Both the position numbers and the translations under genes were made by a program. The notes under the pieces are model-generated. The model did not search any database. It was not told the origin of the DNA and worked only from the letters and a program-made list of their open reading frames with translations. A DNA stretch of 64,000 nt from Flavobacterium limicola (GTDB taxonomy: Bacteria; Bacteroidota; Bacteroidia; Flavobacteriales; Flavobacteriaceae), in assembly GCF_003634755.1 (NCBI RefSeq), contig NZ_RBXA01000004.1:124001-188000 (forward strand), given 5' to 3'. Positions 39,998 to 48,607 of this stretch are shown here, one piece after another (within the stretch, counting starts at the first letter, position 1; each line of letters starts with the position of its first letter).

Positions 39998-41077
39998 ATG
40001 TATTTAAAAAAAATTTCACTATTTAATTATAAGAATTTCTCCGAAGCAAATTTCGATTTTGACAGCAAAATAAATTGTTTTGTAGGCAAAAACGGTATTG
40101 GCAAAACGAATGTACTCGATGCAATCTACCATTTATCGTACGGAAAAAGCTATTTCAATCCATTAGCTGTTCAAAATATTAAACACGGAGAGGAATTCTT
40201 TGTAATTGATGCTGAATTTGAAAAGAACGAAAGAACGGAACAAATCGTCTGCAGTCTTAAAAAAGGCCAAAAAAAAATATTGAAACGCAACGGCAAAGCG
40301 TATGATAAGTTTTCGGATCATATTGGGTTTATTCCATTGGTGATTATTTCTCCAGCTGACAGGGATTTGATTGTGGAAGGCAGCGAAACCAGACGAAAAT
40401 TCATGGACAGCGTCATTTCGCAACTGGATCCCCATTATTTACAGCAACTCATTCAATACCAGAAAGTAATGAGCCAGCGTAATGCATTACTAAAATATTT
40501 TGCGTTGAATCATGTTTTTGAAAACGACACCTTATCTATATATAATGAGCAACTTAATGGTTTTGGAAACTATATTTTCGAAAAAAGAAAAGAATTTATT
40601 GACCAGTTCATTCCTATTTTCAACACGCATCATCAAGCCATAACCGGCTCACAAGAAACCGTTCAACTGGTGTATGAAAGTAATTTATTCGAAAAAGACC
40701 TGTTGACGCTTTTACAGGAAAACATCAATAAAGACCGTGCTTTACATTATACCAGTGTGGGAATTCATAAAGATGATTTAGCCTTTGAAATTGATGAACA
40801 TCCAATAAAGAAATTTGGATCACAAGGACAACAAAAATCATATTTAATCGCTTTAAAACTGGCACAATTTGAATTTTTAAAAAAACAAAGCGGTGTAAAA
40901 CCAATTCTGTTATTTGATGATATTTTTGACAAATTAGACGAAAGTCGGGTGGCCAAAATAATCGAAATGGTCAACAGCGATACTTTTGGACAACTCTTTA
41001 TTTCAGATACGCATCCGGAGCGCACGGAAGTTATTGTAAAATCGACTCATCAGAGCTATAAAATTTTTAACTTATAA
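39998..41077 (+). CDS. recF: DNA replication and repair protein RecF
   Basis: 359 residues. An SMC-type ATPase: Walker [25 protein letters not shown] at about residues 29-52, signature [21 protein letters not shown] near 270, Walker [16 protein letters not shown] near 303. RecF with RecOR loads RecA on gapped DNA. The frame starts at ATG 39998 and no alternative start fits the conserved [20 protein letters not shown]. The gene is the first of a long co-directional run. Confidence 0.95.
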   Translation: MYLKKISLFNYKNFSEANFDFDSKINCFVGKNGIGKTNVLDAIYHLSYGKSYFNPLAVQNIKHGEEFFVIDAEFEKNERTEQIVCSLKKGQKKILKRNGKAYDKFSDHIGFIPLVIISPADRDLIVEGSETRRKFMDSVISQLDPHYLQQLIQYQKVMSQRNALLKYFALNHVFENDTLSIYNEQLNGFGNYIFEKRKEFIDQFIPIFNTHHQAITGSQETVQLVYESNLFEKDLLTLLQENINKDRALHYTSVGIHKDDLAFEIDEHPIKKFGSQGQQKSYLIALKLAQFEFLKKQSGVKPILLFDDIFDKLDESRVAKIIEMVNSDTFGQLFISDTHPERTEVIVKSTHQSYKIFNL

Positions 41078-41156
41078 CTTTTATTTAATAGTTTTTATAG
41101 CGTTCAAAAATCGAAAAAAAACTAATTTAGCCTATTCAAATTTAAATCAAATTACA

Positions 41157-41855
41157 ATGAAATTCAGTTCAATATTCCTATTAATCATATCTTTTGCTTT
41201 TTTGTCTTGTAACGGACAAGTCTCAAAAGAAAGCCAAACTATCGATGCAAAAGCATTTAGCGAAAAAATTGCAGCAACACCAAATCCACAAATTCTGGAT
41301 GTACGAACGCCTGCGGAATTTTCGTCAGATCATATCGACAAAGCCGTCAATGTAGATTGGCTCGGAGACAACTTTGTTGCAGGAACCGAAAAACTGGACA
41401 AAACAAAACCTGTTTTCGTGTATTGTAAAAGCGGTGGGAGAAGTCAAAGTGCCGTTAAAAAACTGGAAGAACTTGGCTTTAAAAACGTTTACCAATTACA
41501 AGGCGGAATTTTAAAATGGGACGCTGCAGGACTGTCTAAACCAAGCAACAAAATCACAGGAATGACGTTGCAGGACTACAATAAATTAGTAGACTCTGAT
41601 AAAAAAGTATTGGTTAGTTTTTATGCAGAATGGTGTGCACCATGCAAAAAAATGACACCTTACATCACAAAAATGCAAACTGAACTAGCAGATAGCGTAA
41701 CTATCATTCGATTGGATGCGGATAAAAACAAAACCTTAATGACCGAAATGAAAATCAGTGAACTTCCTACTATATTATTGTATGAAAAAGCAGCAGTAAA
41801 ATGGAGAAAATCCGGTTTCATAAGCGAAGAAGAATTAAGAAAACAAATACAATAG
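41157..41855 (+). CDS. Lipoprotein with rhodanese and thioredoxin domains
   Basis: 232 residues. The lipobox LSCN puts a lipidated Cys at residue 18, so the protein sits on a membrane facing the periplasm. A rhodanese domain covers about 28-128, with VYCKSGGRS and the persulfide Cys90. A thioredoxin domain covers about 135-230, with WCAPC (Cys160, Cys163). The fusion suggests that the thioredoxin part reduces or passes sulfur from the rhodanese Cys, or that both serve oxidative protein chemistry outside the cytoplasm; this is inference. DUF2461 follows after seven bases. Confidence 0.87.
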   Translation: MKFSSIFLLIISFAFLSCNGQVSKESQTIDAKAFSEKIAATPNPQILDVRTPAEFSSDHIDKAVNVDWLGDNFVAGTEKLDKTKPVFVYCKSGGRSQSAVKKLEELGFKNVYQLQGGILKWDAAGLSKPSNKITGMTLQDYNKLVDSDKKVLVSFYAEWCAPCKKMTPYITKMQTELADSVTIIRLDADKNKTLMTEMKISELPTILLYEKAAVKWRKSGFISEEELRKQIQ

Positions 41856-41862
41856 TACAAAG

Positions 41863-42534
41863 ATGCTTTCAAAAGAAACACTGCAATTTCTGGATGATTT
41901 AAAAGCCAATAACAACCGGGACTGGTTTTTAGAAAATAAAAAACGCTACGAAGCTTTCAAGAAAGATTACCAACAATTAGTTGCTGATTTACTGGATGCC
42001 ATGAAACCGCTTGATCCATCGCTGGAAATGCTGGAAGTTAAAAATTGTACGTTCAGAATCAATCGCGACATTCGGTTTTCTAAGGACAAAACGCCTTACA
42101 AATCGCACTTGGGAATCTGGCTTTCGTCTGGTGCCAAAGGACTGAATCGTTCCGGTTATTACATTCACTTAGAAAAAGGAGCCAGTTTTATTGCAGGCGG
42201 ATTATATTGTCCGGAATCCGATGACTTAAAAAAAATGCGCAAAGAAATTGCCTATTTCCATGATGATCTGGAAGCTATTCTTGAGGAAAAAGATTTCAAA
42301 AGAGAATTTGGTGATTTTGATAGAAATGAAAAAGATACTTTAAAAAACCCGCCAAGAGGCTATGACAAAGAACATCCGGCGATAGAATTATTAAAACTAA
42401 AGAGTTTTGAATCTTCACAGAAAATTGAGTTTTCAGCTGCTGCAAAAAAAGATTTTGTTGCCGTAATGAGCCAGAAACTGATTGTGCTAAAACCATTAAA
42501 CGATTTCATCAATCGAGCCTTAACTTCCGAGTAA
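41863..42534 (+). CDS. DUF2461 family protein
   Basis: 223 residues, the normal length of the DUF2461/TIGR02453 family. Diagnostic are the start LQFLDDLKANNNRDWFLENKKRYEAFKKDYQQLVADL, FRINRDIRFSKDKTPYKSHLGIWLS and the LEKGASFIAGGLYCPESDDLKKMRKEI stretch, followed by PRGYDKEHPAIELLKLKSF. The protein is soluble and of unknown function; the conserved RFSKDKTPYK suggests binding of an anionic ligand. It is seven bases after the rhodanese-thioredoxin gene and five before the glycosyltransferase. Confidence 0.9.
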   Translation: MLSKETLQFLDDLKANNNRDWFLENKKRYEAFKKDYQQLVADLLDAMKPLDPSLEMLEVKNCTFRINRDIRFSKDKTPYKSHLGIWLSSGAKGLNRSGYYIHLEKGASFIAGGLYCPESDDLKKMRKEIAYFHDDLEAILEEKDFKREFGDFDRNEKDTLKNPPRGYDKEHPAIELLKLKSFESSQKIEFSAAAKKDFVAVMSQKLIVLKPLNDFINRALTSE

Positions 42535-42539
42535 TTCAA

Positions 42540-43616
42540 ATGATATCGACAAAAAAGAGAAGGATACTTTTTTTGGGAGAAACCTACAGAGTCGATGCCA
42601 TCACGTGGATAAATGGCCTTAAGGAATTTGGCGATTTTGATATTATCACTTGGGAATTAAAAACATCAAATAGTGGTATTTTTAACCGAATAAAGAGAAT
42701 TTTCGAATTCAGTCTCGCTTTTTTTAAAATCAAAAAAATAATCCAACGGCAAAAACCGGATATGATTATTGCAGAAAGAACCACCAGTTATGGGTTCCTT
42801 GCTGCAATATCTGGTGTAAAACCAGTTGCTATAGCACAACAAGGCAGAACTGATTTGTGGCCTGAAAAATCAATTTCACTGCCGTTAAAAAAACTTATTC
42901 AGCATTACGCTTTCAAAAAAGCAGATTTAATCCATGCCTGGGGACCTGTGATGACTATTTCTATGACCGAGTCCAATGTTGATATGACTAAAGTTTTGGT
43001 TTTACCTAAGGGAATTAATTTAACTCTATTTGGAGCTGAAAATAATGACAATCCCGAAAAAATTTGCGCTATTGTGACGCGTTCTTTATCGCCAGAATAC
43101 CGTCATGACATTATTTTGAAATCATTTGCAATTTTAAACCAAAAGGGAATTGATTTCACACTTACCATTATAGGTGATGGGGCTCAACTTTCTAAATTGA
43201 AAGATTTAGCAAAAGAGTTAGACATTAAAAACAAAATTAACTTTACTGGAAGAATTCCAAATACAGCATTGCCAAAGCTATTGCAACAAGCCAACATTTA
43301 CATTAGTATGCCAATAACCGAAGGGGTTTCAGCTTCCTTATTTGAAGCGATGGCTACCAATTGCTATCCAATTGTAAGTGACATTGCAGGAAATCAAAGC
43401 TGGATTGAGCATAGAAAAAATGGTCAATTGATTCCAATTGACGATTATGAAAAGCTTGCAGAAGAATTAATCTGGTCCTTTGAGAATACAGAACACAGAA
43501 AACAAGCCGTTTCTAAAAACAGAAAATTTGTTGAAAAAAATGTGGATTACAGTATTAATATGAAGATTATTGCCGACAAATACCATCACTTAATTGATGG
43601 ATCAAAAGCAGAATAA
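42540..43616 (+). CDS. Glycosyltransferase family 4-like protein
   Basis: 358 residues, GT-B fold. The N-terminal lobe has ILFLGETYRVDAITWINGLKEFG and KPDMIIAERTTSYGF. The C-terminal GT1 lobe begins near 175 (ICAIVTRSLSPEYRHDIILKSFAILNQKG), has the donor-binding HG-like turn IGDGAQLSKLKDLAKEL, and EGVSASLFEAMATNCYPIVSDIAGNQSWI with the conserved E-x7-E pair. It should transfer a sugar from a nucleotide donor onto a cell-surface glycan or lipid; substrates are unknown. It is solitary within housekeeping genes and follows DUF2461 closely. Confidence 0.87.
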   Translation: MISTKKRRILFLGETYRVDAITWINGLKEFGDFDIITWELKTSNSGIFNRIKRIFEFSLAFFKIKKIIQRQKPDMIIAERTTSYGFLAAISGVKPVAIAQQGRTDLWPEKSISLPLKKLIQHYAFKKADLIHAWGPVMTISMTESNVDMTKVLVLPKGINLTLFGAENNDNPEKICAIVTRSLSPEYRHDIILKSFAILNQKGIDFTLTIIGDGAQLSKLKDLAKELDIKNKINFTGRIPNTALPKLLQQANIYISMPITEGVSASLFEAMATNCYPIVSDIAGNQSWIEHRKNGQLIPIDDYEKLAEELIWSFENTEHRKQAVSKNRKFVEKNVDYSINMKIIADKYHHLIDGSKAE

Positions 43617-43669
43617 GCTGTTTTAGAATTAATAGATTTTGCATGATCAAACAACCAATTTATAATTCT

Positions 43670-43677
43670 TACTTTTG
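43670..43677 (+). promoter_or_regulatory. -7 box (TACTTTTG) before murB
   Basis: TACTTTTG followed by A, 36 nt before the murB ATG; no TTG at the usual distance. Confidence 0.35.
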
Positions 43678-43713
43678 ACACGACATTAAACAATTCAAAA
43701 AGCACTTTCTTTT

Positions 43714-44727
43714 ATGGAAATAGTACCTGATTTCTCTCTAAAAAAATACAATACTTTTGGCATTGAAGCCAAAGCAAAACAGTTCGTTGCTGTACATTCT
43801 GTACAGGAATTGAAAACTGTTTTACAAGAAAATAAAACTACTCAAAAATTTATTTTAGGCGGCGGAAGTAACATGCTTTTGACAAAAGACATTGGTGCGC
43901 TTGTCATTCATATCGATTTGAAAGGCAAGAAAATTATTGAAGAAAATAATAATTTTGTCTGGGTCGAAAGTCAAGCTGGCGAAAGCTGGCATGAATTTGT
44001 GCTTTGGACCATTGACCAAAATTTTGGTGGTTTAGAAAACATGTCCCTAATTCCAGGAAACGTTGGAACAACGCCGGTCCAAAACATCGGAGCTTATGGC
44101 ACCGAAATAAAAGACACTTTTGTTTCCTGTGAAGCAATGACGATAGAAAGTCAGGAAATGAAAACGTTTGCAAAGGACGAATGCCATTTTGGATACCGAG
44201 AAAGCATTTTTAAAAACGAAGCAAAAAATCAATACATTATTACTTCGGTTGTTTTTAAATTGACAAAAACAAATCATAAAATCAATACTTCTTACGGAGA
44301 CATTTCATCTGAATTAGCCAAAAATAACATCACAAATCCTAGTTTAAAGGACGTGAGTAATGCCGTAATTGCAATTCGACAAAGCAAATTACCCGATCCA
44401 AAAGAACTGGGAAACAGTGGTAGTTTTTTTAAAAATCCAATTTTACTGAAATCGGATTTCGAAAAAATTCATCAGCAATTTCCCGATATGAAATATTTTG
44501 ATATTTCTGAAACCGAAGTAAAAGTCCCTGCAGGCTGGCTAATTGAACAAGCCGGTTTCAAAGGAAAACGTTTTGGTGATGCCGGAATCCATAAAAACCA
44601 AGCTTTGGTTTTAGTGAATTATGGAAATGCGACCGGTCAGGAAATTTTGAATGTTTCTAAGGATATTCAGGATACTATTTTTAAAACCTTTGGCATCCAT
44701 ATCGAAGCCGAAGTGAATGTAATTTAA
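43714..44727 (+). CDS. murB: UDP-N-acetylenolpyruvoylglucosamine reductase
   Basis: 337 residues, type I MurB as in E. coli. FAD binding is shown by FILGGGSNMLLT near residue 50; LSLIPGNVGTTPVQNIGAYGTEIKD is the flavin loop. GNSGSFFKNPIL carries the catalytic Ser at the GSFFKNP motif and the last active Glu is in HIEAEVNVI. YRESIFK belongs to the extra loop of type I enzymes. It reduces the MurA product to UDP-MurNAc with NADPH. murA is in the same window but 33 kb away. Confidence 0.95.
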   Translation: MEIVPDFSLKKYNTFGIEAKAKQFVAVHSVQELKTVLQENKTTQKFILGGGSNMLLTKDIGALVIHIDLKGKKIIEENNNFVWVESQAGESWHEFVLWTIDQNFGGLENMSLIPGNVGTTPVQNIGAYGTEIKDTFVSCEAMTIESQEMKTFAKDECHFGYRESIFKNEAKNQYIITSVVFKLTKTNHKINTSYGDISSELAKNNITNPSLKDVSNAVIAIRQSKLPDPKELGNSGSFFKNPILLKSDFEKIHQQFPDMKYFDISETEVKVPAGWLIEQAGFKGKRFGDAGIHKNQALVLVNYGNATGQEILNVSKDIQDTIFKTFGIHIEAEVNVI

Positions 44728-44818
44728 TAAAAAAATGTTAGACTCCTTATATTATTAGACAACTTATTGATTCGTTTTATCTTTAATTCTAATAGTACTA
44801 AATCTAAGTTATCAAACC

Positions 44819-45433
44819 ATGTATACTCCAGAAATCTATAAAAACGAGAATCAGGAAGAAATAAAAAAATTTCTGCTAGAAAACAGCTTTGGTATTCTAA
44901 TCAATCAAACTAACGGGAAATTGTGTGCCACACACATTCCTTTAGAACTGGAAATCAACAGCGAAGGCAAGGAAATCTTGTATGGACACCTTTCTAAAGA
45001 AAACCCACAATGGAATGGTTTCTTAGACAATGACCAAATTTTAGCAGTATTTTCAGGGCCCCACAGTTATATTTCTTCTTCTTGGTACGATCATGAAAAT
45101 GTTCCAACATGGAATTACATTGCCGTACATGTGTACGGAAAAGTCAAAATTATTGAAGGAGAAGCCGTCATCGAATCCTTAAAAAAACTCGTGGATAAGT
45201 ATGAGCAAAATTTAGAAAATCCGGTCCGAATAGAGGATTTATCTAAGAAAACAATGATGCAATCCCGAGGTATTGTAGCATTTGAAATTGAAATTACTGA
45301 AATCCAAGCCACAAAAAAAATATCCCAAAACAGAGACCAAAAAAATCATCAAAACATCATTACTGAGCTAGAAAAAGTCAATACAAATCAGTCCATTTCT
45401 ATTGCGAATGAGATGAAGAAATGTCCAATATAA
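44819..45433 (+). CDS. PaiB-like FMN-binding protein
   Basis: 204 residues of the PaiB/FMN-binding negative transcriptional regulator family: MYTPEIYKNENQEEIKKFLLENSFGILI, ATHIPLELE, GHLSKENPQW, AVFSGPHSYISSSWYDHENVPTWNYIAVHVYGKV. The split-barrel flavin fold is clear. The Bacillus relative was described as a repressor of protease and sporulation genes, but most members have no proven DNA binding; an FMN- or heme-binding oxidoreductase role is just as possible. It is a single gene with AT-rich flanks. Confidence 0.87.
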   Translation: MYTPEIYKNENQEEIKKFLLENSFGILINQTNGKLCATHIPLELEINSEGKEILYGHLSKENPQWNGFLDNDQILAVFSGPHSYISSSWYDHENVPTWNYIAVHVYGKVKIIEGEAVIESLKKLVDKYEQNLENPVRIEDLSKKTMMQSRGIVAFEIEITEIQATKKISQNRDQKNHQNIITELEKVNTNQSISIANEMKKCPI

Positions 45434-45482
45434 ATTCTTTCGAAATTCACAGATTCTATTTAACAATTCACAATTCTATTCA

Positions 45483-45490
45483 TACCTTTG
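45483..45490 (+). promoter_or_regulatory. -7 box (TACCTTTG) before the GT2 gene
   Basis: TACCTTTG followed by C, 29 nt before the ATG; no TTG at -33. Confidence 0.4.
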
Positions 45491-45519
45491 CACTCGATTT
45501 AAAAACTCATTAAACTCAG

Positions 45520-46626
45520 ATGCTTATACTAATTCTTTACTTTTTTATTTTTATTGTTATTGTTCAAATTTCGTATTATCTAGGTGTTTTTGGAAAATTT
45601 GCTTTCGCTAAAGCGCAAAAAATAACACCAAAAAGAATTCCGATTTCGGTGATTGTTTGTGCCAAAAATGAAGAGGAAAATGTCGCTAAATTTATTCCTT
45701 TGCTTGCAGAACAAAACTATCCTGATTTTGAAATTGTACTGATTGACGATGCATCAAGTGATAGTACTTTGGATATTTTTGAAGATTTTGAAAAGCAATA
45801 TCCCAATGTTCGTTTGGTAAAAGTGGAGAACAACGAAGCTTTTTGGGGAAACAAAAAATACGCTTTGACATTAGGAATAAAAGCTGCCAAAAAAGAGTAT
45901 TTATTATTCACTGATGCTGATTGTTACCCCACTTCGAAAGAATGGATTACAGCTATGAGCTCTCAATTTACTATGCAAAAAACAATCGTTTTGGGTTATG
46001 GTAAATATGAAAAAATTCCTAATTCATTCCTGAATAAAATAATTCGTTTTGAAACTTTACTAACGGCAATCCAGTATTTTTCATGGGCAAAAATCGGACA
46101 TCCATACATGGGCGTTGGAAGAAATTTAGCGTATAAAAAAGAAGAATTTTTCAATGTAAATGGATTCATCGAACACATGCAAATTCGTTCTGGAGATGAT
46201 GATTTATTTATAAACCAAGCTGCAAAAGCTAAAAATACAACTATTGCCTACACACCCGAAAGTTTTACGCTTTCTAAACCAAAAACAACCTACAAAGACT
46301 GGTTGATCCAAAAAAGAAGGCATATTGCCACGGCAAATTATTACAAACCTCTAGATAAATTACAATTAGGAGCATTCTATTGTTCGCAATTACTATTTAT
46401 TTTATTACCCATTATATTGTTAGCCTTTCAATTTCAATGGATATTAGTTTTAAGTTTAATCGCATTGCGCTATCTTGTGGCATGGATTGTGGTAGGATTT
46501 TCGGCAGGTAAACTTAAAGAAAATGACATTAAATTCTGGTTTCCTATAGTTGAGATAGTACTTATCTTAACACAAATCAATATCTTTATAACTAATATAT
46601 TCTCAAAACCGGTACATTGGAAATAA
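45520..46626 (+). CDS. Membrane glycosyltransferase family 2
   Basis: 368 residues. One N-terminal membrane helix (LILILYFFIFIVIVQISYYLGVF), then a GT-A domain: ISVIVCAKNEEENVAKFIPLL, the nucleotide motif LIDDASSDSTLDIF, LFTDADCYPTSKEW (DxD-like metal site), RSGDDDLFINQAA and QKRRHIATAN, the acceptor-side motif of processive-like GT2 enzymes. Two or three helices near the C-terminus (about 285-360) complete it. Acceptor and donor are unknown; cell-surface glycan synthesis is likely. Its last ten bases overlap the sigma factor gene. Confidence 0.9.
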   Translation: MLILILYFFIFIVIVQISYYLGVFGKFAFAKAQKITPKRIPISVIVCAKNEEENVAKFIPLLAEQNYPDFEIVLIDDASSDSTLDIFEDFEKQYPNVRLVKVENNEAFWGNKKYALTLGIKAAKKEYLLFTDADCYPTSKEWITAMSSQFTMQKTIVLGYGKYEKIPNSFLNKIIRFETLLTAIQYFSWAKIGHPYMGVGRNLAYKKEEFFNVNGFIEHMQIRSGDDDLFINQAAKAKNTTIAYTPESFTLSKPKTTYKDWLIQKRRHIATANYYKPLDKLQLGAFYCSQLLFILLPIILLAFQFQWILVLSLIALRYLVAWIVVGFSAGKLKENDIKFWFPIVEIVLILTQINIFITNIFSKPVHWK

Positions 46627-47168
46627 ACAAACAAATAGAAAAAGCAAAACAAGGCGATCAGGTTGCCTTTACTTTTCTATTGGATTATTATTGGAATGAA
46701 GTGTATGGTTTTATGCTGAAACGCACCGAAAACGAAACCAATGCCGAGGATATTACCATCGAAACGTTCTCGAAAGCTTTTGATAAAATAGTCACTTACA
46801 ACTCAGAATTCCAGTTCAACACTTGGCTTATTGCTATTGCAAAAAACGTACACATCGATTTATTACGAAAAAAGAAATCAAGTCTTTTTGTCGAAATTAC
46901 TGATGAACAAAACCTGCAAGCCTACAATATTGCCGACACTACTCCATCTGCAGAAGATGAATTGATTACCGAACAAAATCTTTCTCGGTTACTGCAATTC
47001 ATCAAAGAATTGAAACCACATTATCAAGAAGTGATTCAGTTGCGCTATTTCCAGGAAATGAGTTACCAAGAAATAGCCAATAAAATTGACGAACCTTTGA
47101 GTAATGTGAAGATTAAGTTGCTTCGCGCCAAAAAACTTCTGGCAGAAATCATTCAGAATAGAAGGTAG
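46617..47168 (+). CDS. ECF-type RNA polymerase sigma factor
   Basis: 183 residues starting from TTG at 46617 (MEINKQIEKAKQGDQVAFTFLLDYYWNEVYGFMLKR); the next ATG would cut into region 2. Region 2 holds AFTFLLDYYWNEVYGFML, NAEDITIETFSKAFDKI and FNTWLIAIAKNVHIDLLRKKK; region 4 has LKPHYQEVIQLRYFQEMSYQEIANKIDEPLSNVKIKLLRAKKLL. ECF factors direct RNA polymerase to stress or envelope genes and are normally held by an anti-sigma factor; no such gene adjoins here. The ten-base overlap with the GT2 gene implies coupled translation. Confidence 0.9.
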   Translation: MEINKQIEKAKQGDQVAFTFLLDYYWNEVYGFMLKRTENETNAEDITIETFSKAFDKIVTYNSEFQFNTWLIAIAKNVHIDLLRKKKSSLFVEITDEQNLQAYNIADTTPSAEDELITEQNLSRLLQFIKELKPHYQEVIQLRYFQEMSYQEIANKIDEPLSNVKIKLLRAKKLLAEIIQNRR

Positions 47169-47210
47169 CTTTATTTTTAACAAAATAATAAAGCTATTTA
47201 CACACGCAAC

Positions 47211-47245
47211 AAAGCGCATTCATTGATCTGGATGCGCTTTTTTTT
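47211..47245 (+). terminator. Terminator after the sigma factor gene
   Basis: Stem AAAGCGCAT/ATGCGCTTT with a 12-base loop and eight T in total. Confidence 0.85.
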
Positions 47246-47435
47246 GTGAATATCTAGCCCTAAAACCAATAAAACAAACAATTAATTATCATAAAAGTTA
47301 AATAAATAAACATAACACAACTAAAATCAAAAATAATTATTAAATTTATATACTAAAAATCTTATTTTACACGTTATAAAATAAAAACAGCTCTGCTTAT
47401 GATTTAATTGTACTTAACCTCTAAATCCATAAATT

Positions 47436-48257
47436 ATGTCAAAATTAAGCATTTACGAAACCGGTTGGATTAACCTTGTCTTTCAAGACCGAAACAAAGA
47501 ATATGGTGCGTATCAATTACGCCAGGAAAGCACTAAAACGGCAGTAACAGCACTTTTTGTGGGTGTATTATTTTTATCAGCGGCTTTAAGTATTCCCGTA
47601 ATTATTACCTATTTGAACCCCAATAAAGGAATCACAATAAGCATTCCTGAACTTACAAATACTGTCGTCCAACTTACCAATATAATTCCGAATCAGCTTG
47701 AGCCCAAAAAAGCCCTTCCTGAGATAAAAACCAAAGTTGTTGATGTCCCAGTTGAAAGTAAACAACTTGTTAATCCTATGATTGTTAAGACTTCACAAGC
47801 AAATCAAGATATTGCAAAAAACACCGACAATACTAGCGTAACAAATACAACCACTGAAGGAACTGGAACTATAGGAATTAATCCAACTTCTTCTTCGGGA
47901 ACAGGAACTGAAACCGTAACGCCAGTTGATCTTGGAAATACTATTGTCAATAGTGTTGCTCTGGATAAACTCCCTGAATTCCCCGGCGGAATTAATAAGT
48001 TCTATAACTATGTGGGCAATAATTTTGAGAAACAAGAAATAGACGGTAGCGGTTCGATTCGAGTATATGTTTCTTTTGTAATTGAAAGAGACGGCAGCAT
48101 GACTGACATACAAGTGAAAAGAGACCCTGGTTATGGCTTGGGAAAAGAAGCCGTTCGTGTGTTAAAATCCTTGAAAACAAAATGGTCTCCGGGAATGATT
48201 GCCGGGAAAGCAGTACGAACTTCCTATAGCCTTCCTATTACAGTACAGATGAATTAA
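47436..48257 (+). CDS. TonB-family energy transducer
   Basis: 273 residues. The N-terminal cytoplasmic part carries FQDRNKEYGAYQLRQES, a motif of Bacteroidetes TonB proteins, followed by one membrane helix (about 36-56, ALFVGVLFLSAALSIPVIIT). A flexible periplasmic spacer rich in Thr, Asn and Gly follows (about 90-170). The C-terminal TonB domain has FPGGINKFYNYVGNNF, IRVYVSFVIERDGSMTDIQVKRDPGYGLGKEAVRVLKSL and WSPGMIAGKAVRTSYSLPITVQMN. It should pass proton-motive energy to outer-membrane receptors; no ExbB/ExbD gene is near. Confidence 0.9.
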   Translation: MSKLSIYETGWINLVFQDRNKEYGAYQLRQESTKTAVTALFVGVLFLSAALSIPVIITYLNPNKGITISIPELTNTVVQLTNIIPNQLEPKKALPEIKTKVVDVPVESKQLVNPMIVKTSQANQDIAKNTDNTSVTNTTTEGTGTIGINPTSSSGTGTETVTPVDLGNTIVNSVALDKLPEFPGGINKFYNYVGNNFEKQEIDGSGSIRVYVSFVIERDGSMTDIQVKRDPGYGLGKEAVRVLKSLKTKWSPGMIAGKAVRTSYSLPITVQMN

Positions 48258-48261
48258 ATAT

Positions 48262-48299
48262 AAAAGAAAAGCTTCAATTAATTTTGAAGCTTTTCTTTT
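48262..48299 (+). terminator. Terminator of the TonB-family gene
   Basis: Perfect 16-bp stem AAAAGAAAAGCTTCAA/TTGAAGCTTTTCTTTT with a six-base loop. Confidence 0.85.
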
Positions 48300-48581
48300 T
48301 AATATCTTTTTATTTTTTTTTCTTTTTAACCTAAAAACAACAAAAAGCTCTAATCTAGTCCTGACTACTTCACAAAACCTTTATTACACATAGGAGGTTA
48401 AGTGAATTTCATTTGCATGGTGTCCTATACTGTCATTGTAAGGAGAGTAGCAGTCAGCGTGGATATAACGAAAAGCAGAACGACTATTCCCTAAAAACAA
48501 GCAAACATTCTGCTCCTAAAGCATCCGTTTCTATTTCTTCAAATAAACAAATAAAGGAATCCACAAATAAACTACATTCCT

Positions 48582-48589
48582 TATCTTTG
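48582..48589 (+). promoter_or_regulatory. -7 box (TATCTTTG) of lipA
   Basis: TATCTTTG followed by T, 18 nt before the lipA ATG; no TTG at the usual distance. Confidence 0.4.
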
Positions 48590-48607
48590 TGCTCTGAAAA
48601 TTGATAT

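Larger units (their letters stand above)
48258..48607. other. Intergenic region between tonB-like gene and lipA
   Basis: It holds the terminator at 48262-48299, a decayed copy of the TGTCATTG..AGGAG..AGCA repeat around 48429-48456, and a -7 box before lipA (48582-48589). A frame at 48413-48604 is open but has no recognisable protein character. Confidence 0.4.

Noticed and set aside
47793..48113. 106-codon frame antisense to the TonB-family gene
   Set aside because: Low-complexity Ser/Arg shadow of the Thr/Gly-rich TonB spacer.
48413..48604. 63-codon frame before lipA
   Set aside because: It overlaps a repeat trace and the lipA promoter box; composition is not protein-like and no homologue comes to mind.
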